From: Syntrophorhabdales bacterium
GTDB lineage: Bacteria > Desulfobacterota > Syntrophorhabdia > Syntrophorhabdales > Syntrophorhabdaceae
Assembly: GCA_018052995.1 (NCBI GenBank)
Contig: JAGPMK010000026.1
Coordinates: 1 to 32,224, forward strand
Length of the DNA: 32,224 nt
Reading direction: 5' to 3'
Below, piece after piece: positions 23,999 through 29,122 of this stretch. Within the stretch, counting starts at the first letter, position 1. Each line of letters begins with the position of its first letter. The translations under genes and the position numbers were made by a program. The notes beneath the pieces are model-generated. The model was not told the origin of the DNA. It searched no databases and saw only the letters and a program-made list of their open reading frames with translations.

Positions 23999-25012
23999 CT
24001 ATCTTTTAATCTTATCAATAGCCTCTTTAATCTGGTTCTCTGAGAGCTTTATATATCCTGCCTCATCCACAAATTTCTGCCCATCTGTGAGTGCCCATTC
24101 CAAAAATGTCTTTACCTCATCCTTAAAATGCCCCTTTGTTACAATATGCAGTGCCCTTGCAGGGGGTGAGGGATATACCCCCGATGCAACTGCATTCATT
24201 GCCTTCTGCCTTGTATCTATCTCCTCCTTTGATTCAATCTTACCATCTTCATTGATATCAATGGGTATAACCATAAGCCCTTTAACAGGTAACCCTGTTT
24301 TTGAATCAAAGGCATAGTTTAGATTATTATAGCCTATGCCATTTATATCCTTCCTGACTGCATCTGCAAGCCCTGGGTCACTATATACCGCAATACCCTT
24401 TAGATCCTCCTGACTTTTACCGCCAAGATATTGTGCCCATGTTTCAGCAGCACCACAGGAATCAGACCTGGTATATACCTGAACCATATCCCTTTTTGAT
24501 GAACCTGTTATCTCTCCCCATGACATCTGTCTTCCCTTAATCCAAAGGTCTATAAATGTCTGTCTTTTTATCCCTTTTTCCATAATCCTTTTTAATTCAG
24601 GATTATCTGCATTTAAGGTAGGAAATACTGCATCTTTTACAACAGGGATAAAGACAGCGCCCTGTTTTATCTCCTCGGGTTTTAGATCCCTTGAGACCAT
24701 ACCAATATCCACAAGATTTGATAGGGTATCAGCAACACCCTTTCCTGCACCCCCTGCAGATATATCAAGCCTTATCTTAGGGTTAATTTTGCTGTATTCC
24801 TCTGCCCATTTCACCATCATAGGATATAATGCCCATGCACCTGAAACCCTGATGGTTACCTTGGGCGCCTTTTCCTTCTCGTCCTTACTATTGCATCCTG
24901 TCAATCCTGTGAAAAATATAATCGCAGTTAAAATAAATACTATTGTCCTCAGACCCCTCCACGAAAAGCCCGATGCCTTCTTCACCTTAGATTCATGATG
25001 CTTCCCGTCCAT
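23999..25012 (-). CDS. pstS: PstS-like substrate-binding lipoprotein with altered ligand loops
   Basis: A 337-aa periplasmic binding protein. Basic residues 10-22 are followed by a hydrophobic stretch and a lipobox LTGC (Cys40). The fold is PstS-like: IRVSGAWALYPMMVKWAEEY, DISAGGAGKGVADTLSNLVD, VYTRSDSCGAAETWAQYLG, and YNNLNYAFDSKTG. By eye against E. coli PstS, the phosphate ligands in GAGATF and RxDGSGT become GAWALY and R182-S-D-S-C-G-A188: Thr10 to Leu, Ser139 to Cys, Thr141 to Ala. Residues equivalent to Arg135 and Asp137 remain. It feeds PstCAB. Because the operon ends in ATP sulfurylase, sulfate or another oxyanion is a serious alternative ligand. Confidence 0.85.
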   Translation of the reverse strand: MDGKHHESKVKKASGFSWRGLRTIVFILTAIIFFTGLTGCNSKDEKEKAPKVTIRVSGAWALYPMMVKWAEEYSKINPKIRLDISAGGAGKGVADTLSNLVDIGMVSRDLKPEEIKQGAVFIPVVKDAVFPTLNADNPELKRIMEKGIKRQTFIDLWIKGRQMSWGEITGSSKRDMVQVYTRSDSCGAAETWAQYLGGKSQEDLKGIAVYSDPGLADAVRKDINGIGYNNLNYAFDSKTGLPVKGLMVIPIDINEDGKIESKEEIDTRQKAMNAVASGVYPSPPARALHIVTKGHFKDEVKTFLEWALTDGQKFVDEAGYIKLSENQIKEAIDKIKR

Positions 25013-25024
25013 TTTAATCCTCCT

Positions 25025-25246
25025 TTACAGATACCCAAGTGATTTAAGTTTCCTCTTTATTGCCTCTATCTCATCCTTATTGAGGGAGGGTCCATTGCTG
25101 CTGCTTGCCTTCATCGATATAATGTCCCTTAGAACATATACGATAAAATCTGTAGCTGAACTGAAACCAGTATCTTTTATTATCTCCTGGATATTTTTAT
25201 ATAAAGCCTTTGGTATCTTTATTGTCACTCTCTCTTGGGCACTCAT
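25025..25246 (-). CDS. Ribbon-helix-helix (CopG/MetJ-Arc-type) putative regulator
   Basis: A 73-aa protein. Residues 6-12 (RVTIKIP) form the DNA-contacting strand, and LYKNIQEIIKDTGFSSATDFIVYVLRDII gives the two helices with the conserved G-F-S turn. A serine/asparagine linker leads to EAIKRKLKSLGYL, a C-terminal tail also found on CysD and on the phosphatase at 7688-9304. It is the first gene of the Pst-like/CysDN operon, 12 nt before the binding-protein gene, with a palindrome at its own start site. It is probably an autoregulator of the operon. A toxin partner is not present, so an antitoxin role is unlikely. Confidence 0.82.
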   Translation of the reverse strand: MSAQERVTIKIPKALYKNIQEIIKDTGFSSATDFIVYVLRDIISMKASSSNGPSLNKDEIEAIKRKLKSLGYL

Positions 25247-25264
25247 ATCATACTCTTATTGTAT

Positions 25265-25274
25265 TCAAATTTGA
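25265..25274. promoter_or_regulatory. Palindrome at the transcription start of the RHH operon, candidate operator
   Basis: TCAAATTTGA is a perfect 10-bp palindrome located 5 nt downstream of the -10 box and 19 nt before the RHH start codon. It would cover the predicted transcription start near 25272. That position suits repression by the RHH protein. It is the only palindrome of this kind noticed in the gap. Confidence 0.4.
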
Positions 25275-25278
25275 GTGT

Positions 25279-25307
25279 AGTTTAACAGCTATACCTTAAC
25301 GTGTCAA
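25279..25307 (-). promoter_or_regulatory. Sigma70-type promoter of the RHH-pst-cysDN operon
   Basis: On the minus strand, TTGACA (25302-25307, perfect) and TAAACT (25279-25284, 4 of 6) are spaced by 17 nt. A leader of about 26 nt follows, with AAGAG as ribosome-binding site. No other promoter-like pair was seen within the eight-gene run. Confidence 0.5.
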
Positions 25308-25626
25308 TATTTTTTATCGATTCTATTTATCTCAGGCTAATTCGCAGTCAATAATATGGGAGTTAAGGCAGGTTTTCCCTGACTGGCTCAAAACTATAAC
25401 CTTGACCGAAAATCCCTGACAAAGAAAATGTAGGGATCTGTAATGATACAATAACCCCTTCAATAGTTGCCTCTTCATCTGGAAAAATAAAAAATTGAAA
25501 AAAAATTGAAATAATTTCCTTTCGCCATAGGTTTTATAAAGAGTATGAAACAAAAATAATAAAAAATCCAAAAAAGATTTAATTAAAAATGTCATATAAG
25601 AAATCCCATATACAAGGGGGCACTAT
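25308..25626. other. Gene-free, AT-rich gap between the divergent transcripts
   Basis: This stretch precedes the frameshifted lipoprotein on the + strand and the RHH operon on the - strand. It has an imperfect hairpin, ATCCCT (about 25408) pairing with AGGGAT (about 25430), and long A/T runs from 25480 to 25590. A minus-strand ORF here (25332-25595) is low-complexity and has no ribosome-binding site, so it is not called. A GGGGG-type Shine-Dalgarno lies near 25615-25619 for the gene at 25627. Confidence 0.5.
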
Positions 25627-25927
25627 ATGCTAAAAAATTTTTTTCAGGACCTTTATCATTATCCTGCTGATTGGTTTTGTGGCAATAGGTTGTGCATCAG
25701 ATACGGCAAGAGAGGTCGCCCGTGCAACCGATGGGACATCCATGTCATGTGGGCTATACAGCAACACCCTTCCGGGTGCAGTGGTATGCCTGGGGGTGCA
25801 GGCGGTGAATCTTACCGCTGAGGGTATAGATAAGATTTCGAACTCAACCCCGGATTCTGAAATAACAGAATCCAGCTATTGGCCTATGGAGAAGAAAAGT
25901 TTTTGGGGGCGGCTCTTTCTGAGATGA
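25627..25927 (+). pseudogene. Small lipoprotein with a one-base frameshift in its signal peptide
   Basis: ATG at 25627 follows AAGGGGG but its frame leaves the protein after MLKNFF. With one T fewer in the seven-T run at 25638-25644, the frame reads MLKNFFRTFIIILLIGFVA and then IGCAS, a perfect lipoprotein signal peptide. It continues through a ~78-residue mature part (CASDTAREVARATDG... ending GRLFLR) to the stop at 25925-25927. The distance from ATG to the end of GCAS is 73 nt here and 72 nt in the next gene, confirming one extra base. The mature part matches no family I know. It could be a real mutation, an assembly error or homopolymer phase variation. Confidence 0.7.
25852..25873. repeat. 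8-bp perfect inverted repeat near the 3' end of the lipoprotein gene
   Basis: GGATTCTG (25852-25859) and CAGAATCC (25866-25873) flank AAATAA. It is followed at 25921 by GAGATGACAGAAC, a wording common at the ends of dispersed palindromic elements. The last ~25 codons of the lipoprotein may therefore derive from an inserted repeat. Confidence 0.35.
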
Positions 25928-25969
25928 CAGAACCCAAAACTATTAAAAATAAAAAAAGGAGGAATCAGA

Positions 25970-26701
25970 ATGTTAAAAAGTTTTCTTAAAGCCTTTGTTG
26001 TTATCCTGCTGGTTGGTTTTGTGGCGGTAGGTTGTGCATCAACGGTAAAGGTGATAGAACATGCGTCCTTACAAACAAAGGTTAATCTAAGTGAACCTGT
26101 GTTTTTAAACCTTGCTGTTGCAGAAAGAACTGCCTATGTAAAGACAACAAATACATCAGATGTCCAGAATATTCCCCTTGACGTGGCACTTAAAGATAGA
26201 CTCAGCAAAAAGGGCATAATCCTCGTAGAGGATCCTACAAAGGCAAACTGGATTATCCAGGCAAACATCACCTCCCTTGTCTATAATAAAGTAGCATCCT
26301 TAGGCAAAGAGGCAGGCGGTGCAGGTGCAATCCTTGGTGGTGTTAGCGGCGGTATTTTAGGCGGTACTTCAAGGGATTCATGGCTTGGTGCAGCAGTAGG
26401 CACAGTCGTTGGTGGTGCAGTAGGCAGCATAGCAGGGGCCCTTGTTAAGGTAGAATCATATACAGGCACTGTGGATTTGCAGATACAGGAGCGTGTAGCA
26501 GGGGGTGTAAAAGGCACCATGAAGACCGAGGCAAAACAGGGCACATCCACCACAATGACCACCCAGCGAGAAATTGTAAGCGATTTTCAAACCTATAGAA
26601 CCTATCTAACTGTCGAGGCAACAAGAACCAATATAAATCTTGATGAGGCAGTAGCAGAACTTGCAACAAAGATTGCAGACCAGATCGCAGGGCTATTCTA
26701 A
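25970..26701 (+). CDS. traT: TraT-family outer-membrane lipoprotein
   Basis: A 243-aa protein. The signal peptide LLVGFVAVGCAS has its lipobox Cys at residue 22. Further on are FLNLAVAERTAYVKTTNTSDVQNI (E. coli TraT: 'WLEPASERTVFLQIKNTSDK'), WIIQANITSLVYNKV, a glycine-rich segment GAILGGVSGGILGG to about residue 160, and YTGTVDLQIQERVAGGVKGT, all in TraT order. TraT family proteins are abundant surface lipoproteins linked to serum resistance and surface exclusion; here the gene is chromosomal and its role is unknown. AAGGAGG (25955-25961) gives a strong ribosome-binding site. Its first ~24 codons are nearly a copy of the gene upstream. Confidence 0.88.
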   Translation: MLKSFLKAFVVILLVGFVAVGCASTVKVIEHASLQTKVNLSEPVFLNLAVAERTAYVKTTNTSDVQNIPLDVALKDRLSKKGIILVEDPTKANWIIQANITSLVYNKVASLGKEAGGAGAILGGVSGGILGGTSRDSWLGAAVGTVVGGAVGSIAGALVKVESYTGTVDLQIQERVAGGVKGTMKTEAKQGTSTTMTTQREIVSDFQTYRTYLTVEATRTNINLDEAVAELATKIADQIAGLF

Positions 26702-26715
26702 AGCCCTGCGATCTG
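26681..26715. terminator. 14-bp perfect inverted repeat across the traT stop codon
   Basis: CAGATCGCAGGGCT (26681-26694) and AGCCCTGCGATCTG (26702-26715) are exact reverse complements around a 7-nt loop that contains the TAA stop. There is no following T-run, so it is not a classical intrinsic terminator. It may act as a factor-dependent or bidirectional stop, or protect the mRNA 3' end. Confidence 0.5.
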
Positions 26716-26933
26716 TGGGAATGTTACGCTAAAGCGAATTAAAACACCTTCGGCTATAAGCCGAAGGGTTTAGCAATCGCGTCGAATGAATTCGACTTAT
26801 ACACAACCGCTTGGTAGAACGATTTTATTGGCTTTGTCCCTTTGGGAGTTCGCCAAAACTTCGCTTCGCCTAATGGTGAGGGGGTTCAACCATCCCCAAT
26901 GGGGATAACATGCAGGAAGAAACAAAGTTTATA
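26716..26933. other. Hairpin-rich gene-free stretch
   Basis: Several short perfect hairpins occur in tandem: CCTTCGGCT/AGCCGAAGG (26747-26767), itself enclosed by GCTAAA (26728-26733) and TTTAGC (26769-26774); GTCGAA/TTCGAC (26781-26796); TCCC/GGGA (26837-26847); ATCCCC/GGGGAT (26892-26906). No ORF with a ribosome-binding site is present. It could be a structured RNA, a decayed mobile element, or a cluster of palindromic repeats. Confidence 0.45.
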
Positions 26934-27145
26934 GTATTGTCAAAAGTTTTATGAAAAGGCGCCTTAAAACATATGGAAACATAAAACAAACCCTCTCCCT
27001 CACTCTCTTCCACAAGGGGAGGGGGAGAGGGAAAAATCTTTGCTAATACGATTTCGATAGAGGGGGGGTAGGGTTATTTTAGGCAACACATGGAGAATAA
27101 AAAGGAATTAAACATTACTTTATAAGTAGAAAGTTTTGATAATAC
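26934..27145. mobile_element. MITE-like non-autonomous element with a REP-like core
   Basis: The left end GTATTGTCAAAAGTTT (26934-26949) and the right end AAAGTTTTGATAATAC (27130-27145) are inverted repeats matching at 14 of 16 positions, bounding 212 bp with no ORF. Inside are the palindrome AAGGCGCCTT (26956-26965) and the hairpin CCCTCTCCC (26991-26999) / GGGAGAGGG (27023-27031). The left-end 17-mer recurs exactly at 17844-17860. No clear target-site duplication is seen, so the element's boundaries are provisional. Confidence 0.4.
26991..27031. repeat. REP-like GC-rich hairpin, copy 2
   Basis: CCCTCTCCC and GGGAGAGGG are perfect reverse complements, separated by 23 nt and followed by five A. 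This is the better-conserved partner of the hairpin at 17874-17896. Confidence 0.55.
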
Positions 27146-27169
27146 GAAATCTATAACGAGGAGGTTTAA

Positions 27170-27388
27170 ATGGATTTTCTTTCCATCCTTTCTTTTCTAA
27201 TCCCTTTTGTATTAGTCTTTGGCTGCTGGTTGTGGTCGCTGATCGACATATTAAAGGGTGAATTTTCAGGTTTTAACAAGATAATCTGGCTACTCCTTGT
27301 GATATTTATACCTTTTCTGGGGATGGTCTTATACCTGATTGTTGGTAGAAAACAGAAGATAGTCATTAGGGAATCAAATCCTGGCTAA
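27170..27388 (+). CDS. PLDc_N-type small membrane protein
   Basis: A 72-aa protein with two transmembrane helices (about residues 4-26 and 36-58). The first ends in WSLIDILKGEF and the second in FIPFLGMVLYLIVGRKQK. The W...D-I-L...F-x-x-x-x-K-I-I-W and P-x-x-G-x-x-x-Y pattern is that of the PLDc_N domain, found alone or at the start of phospholipase D and cardiolipin synthase-like proteins. Here the catalytic part is absent, so it is probably a small membrane protein of unknown role. AGGAGG (27159-27164) precedes the ATG by 5 nt. It sits between the MITE-like element and the CRISPR operon. Confidence 0.8.
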   Translation: MDFLSILSFLIPFVLVFGCWLWSLIDILKGEFSGFNKIIWLLLVIFIPFLGMVLYLIVGRKQKIVIRESNPG

Positions 27389-27443
27389 TAGAAAAAAAAT
27401 AATAGTGAATTCATGTAATTATAACTATATATGATATATTTTC

Positions 27444-27473
27444 TTGACAGACTTTAGGGTTTTTTATTATTAA
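27444..27473 (+). promoter_or_regulatory. Promoter of the type III CRISPR effector operon
   Basis: TTGACA (27444-27449, perfect) and TATTAA (27468-27473) are spaced by 18 nt. The expected start near 27480 gives a short leader that includes AGGGGTGG (27485-27492) just before the TTG start codon at 27496. Confidence 0.45.
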
Positions 27474-27495
27474 TGTCTTAAAAAAGGGGTGGAGC

Positions 27496-29118
27496 TTGAA
27501 CTATTATCTTTCCATTCAATTTTCTGCCATTCAAAAGGTTGTTTTAAGGCATGACAGACTCTGGTCGATTGCAGGCACAAGCCACATACTCTCACGGCTA
27601 AATGAGATCGAAATGAAAAAGGTCATAAAAAATCACAGCGGGAGGGTGATCCTTGCCAGCGGTGGAAAACTTACTGCCTCTTTTCCATCAAAAAAGGATG
27701 CAGAGGAAGCAAAAAAGGATATCAGGGCCCTTATCTCAACAAGGCTACCCATGCTTGAATACCAGGTCTCCTCTGTTATTGATGCAGAATCATTTAAAGA
27801 GGCTCAGAAGAAAGATTTCCATGAGGATAAAGATTATCCAGGTATTACCCGCGAACTAAAAGAGATAAAAAGATGTTTTAGAGGCTATGGCGTTACCTTC
27901 AACCCCCATCTTGCCCTCTGCGAGGAGTGCGAGGAATATCCTCTTGAATCAGATCTCAAGGTCAGCAAAAAGGGTGTATGCAGGATCTGCAATCAGTCAT
28001 GGAAAGCAGCAAGGATAAATCTGGGTGAACTTCTGAAAAAAGACGAAAATGATATGACGAGTATAGAAAAGATATACTTAAAATACACCAGAGTTCTCTC
28101 AAAAAAAGATAATTTAGAGGTTCCCCTCAACATGGAAGACCTCTTTCCAGAGGATAAATCAGAGAATAAACCAGAGAATAAACCAGAGGATAAAAATGGT
28201 AAAGAAAAAGAGAAAGAAAGAAAAAGGATTGCTGTCTGGTCCTCAGATGTAAACAGCATGGGTGATAGACTGCCCCTCTGGATTAGCCAGGAAGAAGGGG
28301 ATATTCAAAAGACCTTTGATAAATTAAAAGACTTTATTATAGATGTTCTATCAGAGACATTAAAAAAAGTCTTCACAGAAGAGACATTAATAAAAAAGAA
28401 TGATGGCATAATCTATATACCATTCAGGCTCATAGTAGCAGGAGGCGATGACCTATTCATTGTGATGCCCCACAGATTCATTGTAGATTTTGCCTTAACA
28501 TATTCAAGAATAATGAGTGAAAAGGCAGTTAATATCTCTGAATATAGCGATACCCTTACAAAAACATGGCTTGAAAAGAAGGCAAAAGAAGAAGAAAAGG
28601 ATGGAAAGAAAAAAAACCTGGAGTTTTCTGACCTTTCCTTTGCTGGTAGCTTTATCGTAACCCATATTCATACACCATTTACCAGAATCCATGCTATCGG
28701 TGAAGACCTGATGAGCACAGCAAAGAAAAAGACAGATAGAAAGGTAAACAGTATAAACTGGCGTATCCTCTCTGTAGATGAAGAGACCCCGACCGAGGAC
28801 ATATTAAAGACCGAAAGACCCCTTGGAATCGAAAAACCCTACAATGGGTTTCTTACCTTTGATAAGTATGTAGAACTCTGTAAAGAATTTAGCAATCTCT
28901 CCAATTCCCACATCCACCAGATTGTAAGAAAGATTATAGAATTGAATGGCAATTCAGGTGCCCTTGAAAGGTGGTTATATACCCTCCCTGAGGCAGGGAA
29001 AAATGATAGTGGTATCAAAAAACTTCTCGCCCACACGGAACTAAAAGATAATAATGATAAAGTGGATATAAAAAGGATTGTAACCCTTTTTGAACTTATA
29101 AATCTTATGAGGGGATAG
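27496..29118 (+). CDS. cas10: HD-less Cas10 (type III-D-like CRISPR effector large subunit)
   Basis: A 540-aa protein starting at TTG behind AGGGGTGG. Residues 5-35 (LSIQFSAIQKVVLRHDRLWS, then IAGTSHILS) resemble the first palm domain of Cmr2/Cas10 ('iQ.fI..aR..rdLw.gS.lLs'), with no HD nuclease before it. C142-x2-C145 and C162-x2-C165 form the zinc ribbon. A charged linker (about 216-244) follows. Palm 2 has VWSSDVNSMGDRL (Asp251) and VAGGDDLFIVMP (GGDD, 316-319), so cyclic oligoadenylate synthesis looks possible while DNA cleavage by HD does not. HD-less Cas10 with Csx10 is typical of subtype III-D. It lies 4 nt before the multi-RAMP gene. Confidence 0.85.
   Translation: MNYYLSIQFSAIQKVVLRHDRLWSIAGTSHILSRLNEIEMKKVIKNHSGRVILASGGKLTASFPSKKDAEEAKKDIRALISTRLPMLEYQVSSVIDAESFKEAQKKDFHEDKDYPGITRELKEIKRCFRGYGVTFNPHLALCEECEEYPLESDLKVSKKGVCRICNQSWKAARINLGELLKKDENDMTSIEKIYLKYTRVLSKKDNLEVPLNMEDLFPEDKSENKPENKPEDKNGKEKEKERKRIAVWSSDVNSMGDRLPLWISQEEGDIQKTFDKLKDFIIDVLSETLKKVFTEETLIKKNDGIIYIPFRLIVAGGDDLFIVMPHRFIVDFALTYSRIMSEKAVNISEYSDTLTKTWLEKKAKEEEKDGKKKNLEFSDLSFAGSFIVTHIHTPFTRIHAIGEDLMSTAKKKTDRKVNSINWRILSVDEETPTEDILKTERPLGIEKPYNGFLTFDKYVELCKEFSNLSNSHIHQIVRKIIELNGNSGALERWLYTLPEAGKNDSGIKKLLAHTELKDNNDKVDIKRIVTLFELINLMRG
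28150..28197 (+). repeat. Four 12-bp tandem repeats inside cas10
   Basis: Four copies of a 12-mer (GAGGATAAATCA, GAGAATAAACCA twice, GAGGATAAAAAT) encode the Pro/Lys/Glu/Asn-rich linker between the zinc ribbon and palm 2. The repeat is in frame, so changes in copy number would alter linker length without breaking the gene. Confidence 0.85.
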
Positions 29119-29122
29119 GTAA

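Noticed and set aside
25332-25595. Minus-strand 87-codon ORF in the gap before the lipoprotein
   Set aside because: The translation is Phe/Leu-rich from A/T runs, has no ribosome-binding site and matches no family.
25679-25927. Intact 82-codon gene starting at GTG 25679
   Set aside because: That start would lie inside the signal peptide and remove its charged and hydrophobic parts; the alignment with the traT leader shows the true start is the ATG at 25627 with one extra base.
26281-26562. Minus-strand 93-codon ORF inside traT
   Set aside because: It is the antisense shadow of the glycine-rich TraT segment, rich in Pro, Ala and Thr.
27389-27495. Gap before cas10 examined for a CRISPR array or leader
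   Set aside because: Only a promoter and ribosome-binding site are visible; no repeated 25-40 bp unit is present here or elsewhere in the window.
28150-28197. 12-bp repeats considered as a CRISPR array
   Set aside because: The units are too short, directly adjacent without spacers, and lie in frame within cas10.
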